DNA of 64,000 nucleotides, from the NCBI RefSeq assembly GCF_048544455.1, contig NC_133538.1, positions 142,659,922 to 142,723,921 of the forward strand, in the 5' to 3' direction. Each line of letters opens with the position of its first letter. The stretch's first letter is position 1. The translations under genes and the position numbers were made by a program. The notes under the pieces were generated by a model. The model was not told the origin of the DNA, made no database searches, and worked only from the letters and a program-made list of their open reading frames with translations. The stretch comes from Silene latifolia. Its lineage: Eukaryota > Streptophyta > Magnoliopsida > Caryophyllales > Caryophyllaceae. This document shows positions 1 to 11,434 of the stretch, piece by piece.

Positions 1-1019
1 CCCCCGGTCATGGGGTCTCCTTTACTTGCTCAATACTCCTAAATCCCAATAAATAACCCAACAAGGAAGTATGTTTGATGACGACGATGTGAAAGAACAT
101 TGAAAATAAAGAACAATAATTTGGAAAAATCAAATATAAGAAAATAACATCAATAACATCAATAATTAGTTAAGGGCGAAAATTGAAATTGGGTCGCCTT
201 CACTCGGGTGATTTGTTCATAAAGATGAATGATTGAATGGTAATGAAGGATCAATAATGGCCATAAAGATTAACAGGTACAAGAAGGGAAGAAGAAAAGG
301 TAGAAAAGGTGATAAATGAAGGTAAAAGAGAAATAAAGGTGAAAAAGAATTAAAAAATAAGTTTTAAACAAAGGTAACCGGTGGAACAGGCAACCCTTCC
401 ACTTGTTCTATTACGTGGGAGAAGGTGTATTAGTTGGTAATATTCGCAGTTAACTCAAAGTATGGAATATTGTGAGAAGTGGTGCAATAGTTTAGAGTAT
501 TTCTATTAAATAACCCTATATTTTACTATGGAATCGGATTGTAGGATTGTAAGATTGCAGCATCGTGTTATGATACTATCTCTAGAAATTTTCAAATGTG
601 TAGTAAGAATAAAAAACTATGATAAAATAGTAGGATATGAGATTGATCGAGTATTTCTGGATCGTAAAACCGTAGAATCGTAGGACCGAATCGAGATTCT
701 GACAACAATACCCGTAAGTCCGAAACTGATTGGTTCGAAATGACTCAATCCAAAACCCCAGACCTGAAAATGACTTCTTTATAAATAACTCAAATTAACC
801 CGAGTTTTGATGGGGTTGAGTTTGAGCGGGTGAAGGTAGTACGGCGAGGATCTAATGGGTATGAGAGTGTGCGTCTTTTTTTTTTTAAAAAAAAAATTAT
901 GACAGCTTATTGGATTTCGAGGGAACGCAAAAATAAATGGTTCTTTAAGGAAGCTTGGGTGGGGTATGTGGGGGCTAGGTGAGTGAGAGAGTTGGTTGAT
1001 GAGATGGCGGAGATAAAAG
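1..1019. other. AT-rich non-coding DNA
   Basis: I see no gene here. The stretch is AT-rich with short A and T runs and no reading frame resembling a known protein. It leads into a decayed RNase H fragment. Confidence 0.6.
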
Positions 1020-1345
1020 AGGGAGTTGAACTATGGGTGGGAGTGGTGTCTCAAGATGATACGAGATGATAATGGAATGATTCAGTGGCAAAATAGTGCA
1101 TCATCGAATATGGATCCATGTGACGCGGAGGTCTTAACAATGTTGATTGGATTCAAGAAGCTAGAAATATAGCGATTGCAGGAGAGTTATTGAAATGTTG
1201 AAGCAACAAAAACACTAAAAAAAGCGAGTTTTTCCTTATTTTGGATGATATATTTTCATTTGTAATAGTGTCGAAGTTATTAAGTGGTCTTTTATAGGTA
1301 GGTACTCGAATTATGTTGCTCATGAGCAGTCAAAAGTTTTTTTTT
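1020..1345 (+). pseudogene. RNase H-like fragment of a decayed LINE
   Basis: A short frame from about 1059 reads IRDDNGMIQ, then NMDPCDAEVLTMLIGF. This resembles the plant LINE-type RNase H domain (RVT_3), where an acidic residue sits in an AE-x-x-A-x-L helix. A stop follows near 1170. A second frame near 1215-1330 reads ILDDI and then NYVAHEQSK, matching the later D and the N-x-VAH-x-L-A-K end of the same domain. The order is right but the frames are broken, so this is a relic. A domesticated RNase H exon is possible but unlikely. Confidence 0.5.
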
Positions 1346-1378
1346 GGGGGGTACTAATGACGGGCAAGCTTCGAAAAA

Positions 1379-1618
1379 TTAACTACGTGCTATTACACGG
1401 GAAATAGCTACCACAAAGATGTTCTCCCGAAGGATTGGATGCAACTCATTAAAAATAATATCTAAGTGCGCAGGAATGGTGCTAGAATTAACTCCGCGAT
1501 TGGCCAATAAATCCGCTCCTCTGTTAGCTTCTATGTAGGCATGCTCCAACTTGATTGTCGAGTGAGTCTCTTTAAACAAGTTTTGACATCGTTTAACAAT
1601 AAAGTTTAGATAATTCAT
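1379..1618 (-). pseudogene. RNase H C-terminal fragment of a LINE
   Basis: An open frame of 79 codons contains the segment IKLEHAYIEANRGADLLANRG. This matches the end of plant RVT_3 RNase H domains (V-x-R-E-x-N-x-x-AD-x-LA-x-x-G). Nothing upstream adds the catalytic D-E-D half. It lies on the opposite strand to the neighbouring RNase H fragment, so the two derive from different insertions or from an inversion. No host function can be assigned. Confidence 0.5.
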
Positions 1619-1671
1619 AACTAATTAGTCCTCTAATATGAGCTTTAGGCTCTGTTCTTTTGGACTTAAAG

Positions 1672-1870
1672 TTGCTGAACTTAACTTAATTTTTCTGAAC
1701 TTAACTTAATTTTGCTGAACTTAACTTATTTTTGCTGAACTTTTCTGAACTTAATTTTTCTGAACTTAATTTTGCTGAACTTTTCTGAACTTAATTTTGC
1801 TGAACTTAATTTTGCTGAATTTTGCTAAATTTTGCTGAACTTAACTTATAATAGCTTAACTTTTCTAAAT
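1672..1870. repeat. Left subterminal repeats, TGCTGAACTTAACTTAATTTT type
   Basis: About ten imperfect copies of a motif built from TGCTGAACTT, TTCTGAACTT and AACTTAATTTT follow the left inverted repeat. The same motif recurs at the other end (about 3095-3255). Repeats just inside both ends are common in DNA transposons and can act as transposase binding sites; that role is inferred here. Confidence 0.7.
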
Positions 1871-1909
1871 TAAAATAATCTTACTTAAATTAACTTAATT
1901 TAATTTCAC

Positions 1910-2432
<523 letters not shown>

Positions 2433-2549
2433 TATAACTAAAAACACAAATAAAGATTATAAAATACTTTATTTATATAAGTTAATATTTTCGTACACAT
2501 TACTTAATACATAGAAATAAAAAGTAAATCACATTACTTTTTTTTCTTT

Positions 2550-2960
2550 CTAATCATCTAGTTCCATATTATCATCTTCCTCGTCACTTTCTTCATCTTC
2601 ATTTGAGCTCACCCCGTCAAATCCATTGCCTCGCCAAATGTTCTTGACTATGTTATTTCGCACCTTGTACATAGCTTTTTTTCCGCTTCTTATCAAACAT
2701 GCCTAAATCTTTTGTCCCTAGAACGTTCTCATGTTGTATAACAGGTATCCCGTGAGTGTGCATCCGTATAAAATTATGAAGTGTGAAATTAGAAACAATA
2801 ATGGACATTTAATACTTAGGTGACATTTGAGGCATAACTTTTAACACCTTCCACCTTTTTTTTCAATTGACCAAATGTCATTTCAACTTTCATTCTCAAT
2901 GACGAATGTCGGTAATTAAATTGCTCTAACATACCTTCGGGAGATAGCTAAGAATTCGGC
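2550..2960 (-). pseudogene. PIF/Harbinger transposase C-terminus (DDE_Tnp_4 type), decayed
   Basis: Read on the minus strand, a frame near 2925-2845 gives NYRHSSLRMKVEMTFGQLKK, which matches the R-x-x-IE-x-TFG-x-LK-x-R segment around the catalytic Glu of Harbinger transposases. After a frameshift comes LHNFIRMHTHGIP (near 2790-2750), matching the conserved C-x-LHN-x-I. The last segment, ending at the stop at 2550, reads NIWRGNGFDGVSS and then an acidic tail, EDEESDEEDDNMELDD. The N-terminal two thirds and the first two catalytic Asp residues are missing. Confidence 0.75.
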
Positions 2961-3094
2961 TTTAAATAAATGTTTTTTTTTTTTTTGAAAAAATTATATA
3001 GAATAATAATTAATCTCGGATTTTTTATACAATCGATTTGAACGAAAATTGTATCTATTTTTTAAAACTCGTCAATATTATGAAACTTATTATT

Positions 3095-3255
3095 CTGCTT
3101 AACTTTTCTGAACTTAATTTTGCTGAACTTTTCTGAACTTAATTTTCTTTGAACTTAATTTTCTTTGGACTTTTCGAACTTAATTTTGCTGAACTTAACT
3201 TAACTTAATTTTGCTGAACTTTTCTGAACTTAACTTAATTTTGCTGAACTTAACT
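3095..3255. repeat. Right subterminal repeats of the Harbinger element
   Basis: Repeated TTTTCTGAACTTAATTTTGC units mirror the left subterminal block in the same direct orientation. They stop a few bases before the right inverted repeat. Confidence 0.65.
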
Positions 3256-3294
3256 TATAGAGAGTGACTTTAAGTCCAAAAGAACAGGGCCTTA

Positions 3295-3595
3295 CACAAG
3301 TAGAATTATCCATATGAATCAATAGTTTCGATATACAAGTAACTTAGCCCGTTCCAGGCAAAAGTTAGTCTGTGGCAAGTAGGCAAGAGGTTTTGGTCAT
3401 ATAATTCCCCTCGACACATTTATGATGATGCTCGTTTTGAGTTGCCTTTTTAAAAATTAATCCCCTCATTTAAAAAACAAAAAAGTTAAAACAACTTGAA
3501 ATGATCATTAATTTGAAATTACATTTAATATTATATTAAAATAAAGAATTAATTATCAAAACCTAATACAAAGTATGTAAATAAATAATTATTCA
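3295..3595. other. AT-rich non-coding DNA
   Basis: I see no gene in this short spacer between the Harbinger element and the LINE. Confidence 0.6.
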
Positions 3596-3612
3596 ACACA
3601 CAATTTTTTTTT

Positions 3613-3854
3613 GTGGGAGTTTCGTCTCTATTAATCTCTGCCTCTTCTTTCTTGCTCAAGGCATCCATCTACGGTGGTGCTCGTAGGTCGTTTGTTTTCT
3701 TTGTTCTCGTAAGTCGGTTTATTTTTATTGTTCTTCGATCCTTTCTTATTTGCTGGTGTTGTGCGTAGGGTCGGTTTGCTTGCTAGGGTTTTCGTATTTG
3801 TTAGGGTTTGCTTTCTTGTGTTGTTCTTCTTATTGTGGTAGCTTCTTGGAAAGT
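3613..3854 (+). other. LINE 5' untranslated region
   Basis: This pyrimidine- and G-rich leader precedes ORF1. LINEs carry an internal promoter in this position; no specific element could be read. A 167-codon antisense frame across 3631-4134 looks like a shadow. Confidence 0.5.
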
Positions 3855-5225
3855 ATGGGTAGCAAAAAGGGCAAGGAGGTTTTGGGCAATGGCGAGTGTG
3901 GGGATAATATGGTGTTTGACTGGGAGGTGGGGGCGCTGAGGAACATGAGGTACGAACGGAGTTAATGTTGGTGGGAAAGATTTGGGCATCGAAGGCAATT
4001 AATGGGCGTGCTGCTGTTGATACGATGCTAAGGTTGTGGAATTCGAAAGGTAAAGTTATGGGTAGTATGGTGGATGTTAAGGAGAAGCTATTCGTGTTCA
4101 AGTTTGAGGATGAAAGGGATAAGATTAAAGTCATGGAGGGGCAACCTTGGCACTTCGATAAATTCGTTTGTGTTTTAATGAGCCTTTTGCTGAAGGAAAA
4201 ATTATGGATACTCCGCTATATCAGCTACCATTGTGGGAATGTATTTACGATCTCCCTATAAAGGGGCGTACGAACGAAGGGAATTTGCGTAAGCTAGGGG
4301 CGCAAGTAGGGAAGTTTATTGTGCGTGACGAGGTTAGAGTTTCAGAATTAGAGAGGATGGTTCGAATACGCATACTGCATGACATTCGGAAGGCTCTCAA
4401 GCCTACTGTTGAAGTTAGGATACCGAGTGGTAAGGTGGATACATTTGTTGTGAAGTACGAGCGTCTGCCTTTATTCTGTTATGGGTGTGGGGTGTTGGGA
4501 CATGGGGAAAAGGACTGTGAGAGTGGCCCCTATGATGAAGATGATTTGCAGTTTGGTGAAGGGTTGAGAGTATCACCAAGGAAGGGGGGAAGATGGGAGT
4601 AGCATATGGGAGGAAGACAGCGAGAGATTTGCGTCCTGATTTTGAGGCGGGGTATCTGCAGGATGAGCAAGCGATGATTGAGAAATTACAAAAATTCACT
4701 TTGTCCAGCACTGCGAGGAAGAAATATGGGACGGGGGACATGGTAGTTAGTAGTGTGTTGGAGAATGTCGAGGGCGGTGGTGTTGGCGGTGGTCAGCTAG
4801 GTCAGAAGGGTTCTAGGCTGAATAGCGGTGAACAAGAGCAGGGATTGGTGGTGAAATTACCTCGTTCGGTGAGGGGGGAGGTTATGGATGCAATAAATGT
4901 TGTTGTCGGGGATACGGGGGCGAAGTTTATGGGGAAGGGTGGTGATAGGAGTGTTTCTAGGGAGATGGGGGTTGTGGTACAGGGTGCAGTGGAGAGGAAG
5001 AAAAGTTGGGGAAGGGGTTGGACACGGGTAGAGCGTGAAGCGGATGCAGGAAGTAATGCTACCTCTTTATTTTGTGAGAATAGTTTGATTAATGACTTTA
5101 ATAAGCGTGGTAGAGATGAGGATGACCAGGTTTGTGTTATACTCAATAAAAAGGCTAATATACACAGGGATGTGTTGATATCTGAGGCGGAGGTTGATTA
5201 CAATCAACCCTGTCGGGCCCAATGA
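3855..5225 (+). pseudogene. LINE ORF1: DUF4283 / CCHC zinc-knuckle gag-like protein
   Basis: Translation probably starts at the ATG at 3855 (MGSKKGKEV). The frame shifts near 3955 and 4170 and again near 4595, so the protein is spread over three frames. The middle part, from KIWASKAING to KVMEGQPWHFDK, matches the DUF4283 domain that precedes the zinc knuckle in plant LINE ORF1. LPLFCYGCGVLGHGEKDC at about 4468-4518 is a CCHC knuckle. The tail is basic and low in complexity. Such proteins bind element RNA. Its stop overlaps the ORF2 start as ATGA (5222-5225). Confidence 0.8.
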
Positions 5226-7424
5226 ATTGTTTAAGCCTTAACTGCAGGGGGCTGGGCAACTCCGATGCAGTAGGCGGGCTTCGGAACCTTATCCGACGGG
5301 AGGCCCCGGCTATGATTTTTCTTTGCGAAACGAAATTGAGTAGTCGAGATATGAGTAGGATTATAAATAGGGTGGACGGGTATAATGATGTGTCTGTAGA
5401 TAGTGTGGGTCGATCTGGTGGTCTTGCTTTCTTATGAAGAGAAAGGGTGTCGTGTGTCATGAGGACAGCATCTGTCCATTTTATGGACTTTGATGTTATG
5501 ATGAATGGTGTATCTTGGCGAGTTACTGGCTTTTATGGGTGGCCGGCTGTACAAGATAGGCATTTATCATGACAGTTGTTGAGATTGTTGGCGGGGGAGG
5601 GGGATGGTCCATGGTTGTGTATGGGTGATTTTAATGAAGTACTGTATTCTACTGAGATGAAAGGGGGGTCGAGGGCGCAATGGCAAATGAATAATTTTCG
5701 TAATGTTGTGGATGAGGCTGGTATTCGGGATATTCCTTTGGAAGGTTATGAGTTTACTTTTGATAATGGGCAGGTTGGAGAGGATAATAGACAATCCTGT
5801 ATTGATAGAGCTATGGCTAATTAGGCATGGTTTGATCTGTTTCCATATGCTAGATTGTTTCATCTTAGTAGGGAATGGTCGGATCATTGCCCAATTAAGG
5901 TCGTGGGTGATAGCCGTGCGGGGCAGGATGGGCGTGGTGCGAAGGTTTCTTGGTTTGAACACATATGGGTAGGTGAGGATGGGTGTGAGGAGGAAATTCG
6001 GCGTGGGTGGGATAGTGGGAATGGTGAACTGACGGAGAGCCTTGCGAGGTGTGCTAAGGAGTTAATTGCTTGGAAGGGTGTTAGTATAGGCAAGATTCTT
6101 AAGTGCCTTGCAAAGAAAAGGGAGCGGCTGAAAGTGCTTAATGAAGGGGATAGGAGTGCAGGGAGGGTCCGAGAAAGGAAGCAGGTGGTAACGGAGATTG
6201 CGTCTCTCTTGCAGCAGGAAGAGCGGTTTTGGCGTCAACGGTCTCGAGCGATTTGGCTGCGTGATGGGGATAGGAATTCTAATTTTTTTCATAGGGTAGG
6301 CAACGGACGGAAGCAGAAGAATTTTATTTCTAAGGTTTGTGATGAACAGGGAAGGGTGTTCGAGGCCACTGAGGCTGTCTCGCGTTGTGCTTTGGCTTAT
6401 TTTAGGGCTCTCTTCGAGTCGGAGTCTCCGGTGGGCTTTGATGATATTCTTGAAGTGGTAGGGGGTCGGGTTACTGAGGAGATGAATGAGAGGTTGGCAG
6501 CGGATTATACGGGGGAGGAGGTGGTTTTTGCGCTGAATCAGATGCATCAGTTGAAGGCTCAGGCCTTTTCTATCAGACCTATTGGCACATTGTTGGTCTT
6601 GCGGTGGTCAGGTTAGTGTTAAATGTTCTTAATGGTGCTCCATTTCCGCCTAGTCTGAATGACACCAATATTGTTCTAATTCCGAAGAAGAAGGCGCCTG
6701 ATAAGATGGCGGATTTTAGACCGATTAGTTTGTGTAATGTGATTTATAAGTTGGTTTCAAAGGTGCTAGCTAATAGGGTGAAATAGTTTTTGGGTGATAT
6801 TGTGTCGGAGAATCAAAGTGCCTTTACTCCTGGAAGGCTTATTAGTGATAATATTCTGGTCGCTTTTAAACTTTTTCATCATATGAAGAATACAAGGAGT
6901 AGCGGGGGGACATTTGGCTTTGAAACTTGATATGGCGAAGGCGTATGATCGAGTTGAGTGGGATTTTTTGGAGTCGGTCTTGGTTCGAATGGGATTTCAC
7001 GAAAGGTGGGTTGGCACGGTTATGCATTGTGTACGTTCGGTTCGATATTCGGTTTTGGTAAATGATCGGAGATCTGATCCTTTTTCGCCATCCAGGGGTA
7101 TCCGACAAGGCAATCCGCTGTCACCATATTTATTTATCTTATGTGCTGAGGTGTTGTCAGGTATGTTGAGAAGGGCTGCCGAGATGGGTTCTATTCATGG
7201 GATCAAAATCGCTGAGCACGCTCCAAGTGTGTCCCATTTATTTTTCGCGGATAACAGTATTATTTTTGTCAAGGCTAAAGAGGTAAAGGCTAGGGAGGTT
7301 CTGAGAATTCTTGATCGGTATCAACAACCCTCGGGGCAAATGGTAAGTTTGCCGAAAACAATTGTTTCTTTCAGCCGTGGGACTAGTGCTGCGAGGAGAC
7401 AGCTGATAGGTGGTGTGTTAGGTG
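5222..7424 (+). pseudogene. LINE ORF2, 5' part: AP endonuclease and reverse transcriptase
   Basis: ORF2 opens at 5222 with MNCLSLNCRGLGN, the start of the EEP endonuclease domain. GDFNEV (near 5620) and SDHCPI (near 5880) are endonuclease active-site motifs. In-frame stops at 5435-5437, near 5570 and near 5822 break it. The reverse transcriptase follows: LIPKKK and FRPISLCN (about 6680-6740), then after a stop at 6784 and a frameshift KLDMAKAYDRVEWDFL (6923) and GIRQGNPLSPYLF (about 7100). The catalytic FADD reads FADN (about 7246). A small deletion near 6555 removes the usual A-PGPDGF segment. The frame breaks at 7424 where the chromovirus entered. Confidence 0.85.
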
Positions 7425-7528
7425 TGTAACACAACGGTTTTATGAGTCTCTGGATACTCTATCGAGTGGGCCTTACTCTGTCGAGTAAGGGTGTGTTGCG
7501 TTTTTAAATAGTTTCTGACCTGTTGGGT

Positions 7529-7601
7529 ACTCGATCGAGTAACCTGGATACTCGATCGAGTAGGAGGCACTCGATCGAGTATGTCAGCTACTCGATCGAG
7601 T
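7529..7601. repeat. Phased ACTCGATCGAGT palindromes, 5' LTR
   Basis: Four perfect 12-bp palindromes start at 7529, 7550, 7569 and 7590, with steps of 21, 19 and 21 bp. Two weaker relatives (ACTCTATCGAGT, ACTCTGTCGAGT) lie just upstream. Confidence 0.95.
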
Positions 7602-8004
7602 AGCCGGTTTAGGGGGGGATGATTTGTCGGGTTTTGTTAATAATGCGATTTAATATATAATTGCTCCCGTCACTTTCTTTAAACACTTTTACAAACCTAA
7701 TTACTTTCAAAAGAGAAAACAATCTACGTTCTTCGCATCAATCGCATTGTTGGCAAATCCCAGAGCTTGGAAGGTCGGAATTCGTGTTTCTTCATACCTT
7801 TGTAATCCTTGCGTGGAGGGTAAGATCTACATACTGTTTTTATAGTATTTCGTTAAAGTTAGTTAAACCCTAATTTGGGGATTTGGGGATTTTGTTGTGT
7901 TTCTTGATTGGTAGTAATTATATGATTGTATGTTAGGAGGAGGATTCGTAGAAGAAGCCTTTTGATATCAGCTGTTGAGATCGTCTGACTGCGTTGCTTT
8001 CCAG

Positions 8005-8019
8005 GTAGGGTTTCCCTAC
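8005..8019. promoter_or_regulatory. Conserved LTR dyad GTAGGGTTTCCCTAC
   Basis: This near-perfect inverted repeat is kept in both LTRs of this element, in the LTR at 56348 and in the solo LTR at 24181. A pyrimidine-rich TTTCCAG stands just before it, so a splice-acceptor context is also possible. Its function is unknown. Confidence 0.5.
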
Positions 8020-8842
8020 TCAGTATTAGTCCCATAATGTGTAGTTGGTGTTTTGTGGTTGTTGAATATTATCATACTCGTATTGTGACGATTGTTGGAT
8101 TTGGTTGTTGATAGTAGTTGTGATTGATTGTATCTGTCTGTGTTCTTCGGGGCGCATCCCTGGCTGAGTGGAGTCACTTGCGGGAGTGGCTTCACGCCCA
8201 TTATTCGCCTTCTATGGAACCCGCCACAGAAGGGATGTGCACATTAAGGAATTTAGGTTTATCGCTCGACGAAGATGAGCGGGGATTTGGTGGGTACGGC
8301 TGCGGTCCCACACTGGCGGCGTGGAGTGACGTGTTGCGATGAGCACTCTGGCAGGGCTACACACTTTAGTGTGTAGTCAGGATTGTGGAGTTGGGATTGG
8401 AGTTCGGAGTATATCTGTGATGATTGAGCTGTATGTTTACTGTGTTGTTGGTTTATATAAATTGTGTGATTAGTACTCACCCCGTTTATTGTTTTAAAAA
8501 ACTGTGGTGATCCATTCGAGGATGGTGAGCAGTTGTTGAGCAGGTATGAGTCGAGTTACATGGGATAGCTAGGATATGCCACCGTCTGATGATAGAGTCT
8601 TCCACTGTAGCATGATTAGTTTATTAAACATTTCATTTAGCTGAGTAGACAGTTGGTTTTGCGAACATGTAACCATATTTTGGTATTTGGTTTGGATTGT
8701 ATTCTATTCGCTAAAGTTATACTATTTAAATGTTGTTTCGTTATTGTCTTATGATTATCATTGCCTCGGGCAACCGAGATGGTAGCATCTTTATACCTGA
8801 GTGGTCTTGGTAAGGCACTTGGAGTATGGGGGTGTTACAAAA

Positions 8843-8862
8843 TGGTATCAGAGCGACGATCC
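8843..8862 (+). other. Primer-binding site, initiator tRNA-Met type
   Basis: TGGTATCAGAGCGACGATCC begins three bases after the 5' LTR. TGGTATCAGAGC is the usual plant sequence complementary to the 3' end of initiator tRNA-Met, used to prime minus-strand synthesis. Confidence 0.9.
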
Positions 8863-9334
8863 TCAAACATGTAACCAATGAATCTAATGAATATAGGGAG
8901 TCAATTAAAATGAACCCGGGGTAAAGGTTGTAGGAGCCAATGCAAAACTTGGGAAACGTCCTAAAGTCGCGAACTCGCCCTACAATTTTGAACCGGTCAC
9001 ATGGGGGGAGGGGTATATGTCAAGGTCGTATGTGATGTTTGTTAGCTTGAATGTGGATGTGACGATGTACGTTGTGAATTGTTGGATGTTGGGAGTAGAA
9101 GATTGAAATTGTGAATGAAAGGTTGGTGAAGTATATAAAAATGTTGATTGAATAAGAAGCATGTTGGATGTTTATTATGTGGCATTTGATAACATGAAAT
9201 AGTTGTTTTGTTGATCATATGAAGAGTTGTGTAGAATTGCATGCTTAGCTATATTATAATGTTGAGTTTATAAAGTTGTATAGTATGTTGGGATATGAGA
9301 GGTAACATGCGGGTAGTATATACGAGTCAGCATG

Positions 9335-9607
9335 ACTCGATCGAGTAGGGGGCACTCGATCGAGTAGGTGAGGAACTCGGTCGAGTGGGTCTGACTCGAT
9401 CGAGTGGGTATTTGACGTTTTTACAACCAGAATCGTGTTTTTGGGCACTCGATCGAGTACATAGGGCACTCGATCGAGTAGGGGGTCACTCGATGCTACT
9501 CGGTCGAGTATGTTAGAGATCAGAAGGTCTGTTTTGGGTCTGATGTTGGGGCACTCGATCGAGTATGTTGGGCACTCGATCGAGTAGGTTTAGGCACTCG
9601 ATCGAGT
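9335..9607. repeat. Phased ACTCGATCGAGT cluster in the gag leader
   Basis: About ten copies, some as ACTCGGTCGAGT, start near 9335, 9354, 9375, 9394, 9447, 9468, 9498, 9553, 9574 and 9596. Within each run the step is 19-22 bp. The cluster ends about 80 bp before the gag start. The rest of the leader from 8863 holds no gene. Confidence 0.93.
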
Positions 9608-9686
9608 GTGTTCTGGGCAGTCTGTTTTCGTGTTTTGGGGTTATAGTGCGTATGTTTATATCTACCCTTTCTTATATAGTTTCAAG

Positions 9687-10870
9687 ATGCCGCCCAAGAG
9701 AAACGCCTTGTATGCGAGAGCTGAGAGCATGAACATCGATGATGTCGTTAAGATGTTGGAGCATCAGGATGCTCTTACTGAGGCCCTAAAGAGAGTGGGA
9801 AAGGAAAAGGAGTTTGATCACTCCAAGATCAGCCTTTATATAGCGAGGTTTAACCCAAAAGAGTACAAGGGGACCGGGGAGCCTAATCTTCTTGACAACT
9901 GGCATCGTGAGATGGAGAACATCTTTGGACCGGTACACTGTCCGATGAGATGAGAGTAGAACAAGCTGCGTTCTACCTGAAGGAAGCAGCTGGTGAGTGG
10001 TGGGATAAGGTGAAGGTGAGTGCTAGGGAGATGTACACAAAGCAGGGCTTACCTGCTATACCTTGGGAAGAGCTTCGAAGAGCTATGAGGAAGGAGTTCG
10101 TACCTGAGCATGTGAGGAGTAAGCTGAGGGAGGAGTTTGATGGGTTTAGGATGACATCTGACATGTCAGTGGCTAAGTACTACAAGCAGTTTAATGAGAA
10201 GTCTAGGTATGCTGAGGACATGGGTTTGAGTGAGGAGAACCTAGCGCTGAGATTTGATAGGGGATTGACCCCTAAGATCATGGATAAGTTACCCATGGGA
10301 GTCCTTACTGATGTTAAGGAAGCTTATGAGAGGGCTGGGAGAGCTGAGAGGTTGGTGGAGATGGCTCAGGAGAGAGTAGTTGAGAAAAGAAAGGCTGAGA
10401 GTGAGGGTGGTGGCCAATCTAGTCACAAGAAAGGCAACCACAATCATGCTAGAGCGTTTTCTTCTGGGTCGGGGTTCAGTGTTGGGGCTTCCTTTGGGCG
10501 TGGCCGTATGAGTGGTAGTGGTAGTTGGGGAATGACCTGCTATGGCTGTGGCGGTGTAGGCCACAAGAGACATGAGTGTACGAGTTTACCTGGAGCTTTT
10601 CAGAGATCGACTCAGGGGAGCTATTCTCAGGGGCCGGCACAGAGTTATGCAAGCAATAGACCGTCTGGGTCATGGTCTAACCGAGGAAGTCAGAGCTACC
10701 AGGGTGGAGTTAACCGCAATGGCAGTAATTCCTATCAGAAACCTGCTACGAACAACAACAACAACAATCAGGGGTCGGGTGCTAAACCGACCACATCGGC
10801 CCGATCTTGTCCGGGAGGTGGACGGAAGACCGATGGAAAATCTGTTCATGATGGACAAGAAAGCAGCTGA
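9687..10870 (+). pseudogene. gag: Chromovirus gag (copy 1)
   Basis: The start is the ATG at 9687 (MPPKRNALYARAE). The first frame ends near 9953 by a small indel and continues from about 9950. The Retrotrans_gag core lies at about 9962-10290 (AAFYLKEAAGEWWDKV to LTPKIMDKLP). A Gly/Ser-rich linker follows, then the CCHC knuckle CYGCGGVGHKRHEC at about 10540-10580. A Gln/Asn/Ser-rich tail leads to a frameshift into protease near 10800-10870. Gag forms the element's cytoplasmic particle and binds its RNA. Only one frameshift separates it from an open frame. Confidence 0.9.
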
Positions 10871-11434
10871 GGATGATGCACATGTTATCACTGGTACTTT
10901 TCTTGTTAACGGTATTCATACCTTTGTTTTGTTTGATTTGGGGGCGTCTCAGTCGTTTGTATCTTCGAGTCATGTTAAACGGTTGGGTTTGAGGGTATAT
11001 GAGTCTGTAAGTGAGAAAATTTTATACCTTCGGGTGAGTCTGTATCATGTGGGAGGTTGTATAGAGATGTGTCTATGATAGTTGGGCAAGTTGATCTACC
11101 TGTAGACTTGCTAGAGTTTTCTTTTGATGGTTTTGAGATGATAGTCGAGATGGATTGGTTGGGAAAGTATAAAGCTAAGATAGACTGTCATCAAAAGAAA
11201 GTGTCTTTGAGAGGTCCTAAGGGTGTTAGTGTGTCTTATCGTGGGTTTGTGGTCAAACCCAAAGTTAAGTTGATTGCAGCTGTTACCTTGAAGTCTTATA
11301 TGAGAAAGGGATGCCCTTTGATTTTGTGCCATGTGAGAGCTGACCGGATAGAGAGTCCGACAGTTGATCAGATACCAGTGGTGGGTGAGTTTGCAGATGT
11401 CTTTCCAGAAGAGATTCCGGGGTTGCCACCATAG
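10810..11434 (+). pseudogene. Chromovirus retropepsin-like protease region (copy 1)
   Basis: Following gag in another frame, ITGTFLVNGIHTFVLFDLGASQSF (written here only as motif parts: FLVNG, LFDLGAS, SFVS) is the aspartic protease start. The catalytic triplet is normally DSG or DTG, but here it reads DLG. A second shift near 11057 restores the frame that reads VGQVDLPVDLLEF and MDWLGKYKAKIDC. The region ends with EFADVFPEEIPGLPP and a stop at 11432-11434, just before the reverse transcriptase. Confidence 0.8.

Larger units (their letters stand above)
7425..8839 (+). repeat. 5' LTR of chromovirus copy 1
   Basis: It starts TGTAACACAACGG and ends GGTGTTACA. It carries four ACTCGATCGAGT palindromes (7529-7601), the dyad GTAGGGTTTCCCTAC at 8005-8019, and a GC-rich block around 8150-8350. 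It differs from the 3' LTR by scattered substitutions and a few small indels, most clearly in the first 40 bases, so the insertion is not very recent. Confidence 0.92.

Noticed and set aside
3631..4134. 167-codon minus-strand frame
   Set aside because: It lies antisense to LINE ORF1, is rich in Thr, Pro and Asn, and shows no domain.
7661..7873. 70-codon frame nearly identical to 14746-14958
   Set aside because: LTR duplicates, no domain, stop-free by chance.
8124..8342. 72-codon frame, with a relative at 15208-15453
   Set aside because: It lies inside LTRs; both copies exist only because the LTRs are duplicates. The GC-rich block explains the open frame.
9335..9607. CRISPR-like reading of regularly spaced palindromes
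   Set aside because: Units of 12 bp with 7-10 bp spacers inside a plant LTR element do not fit a CRISPR array; no cas gene is present.
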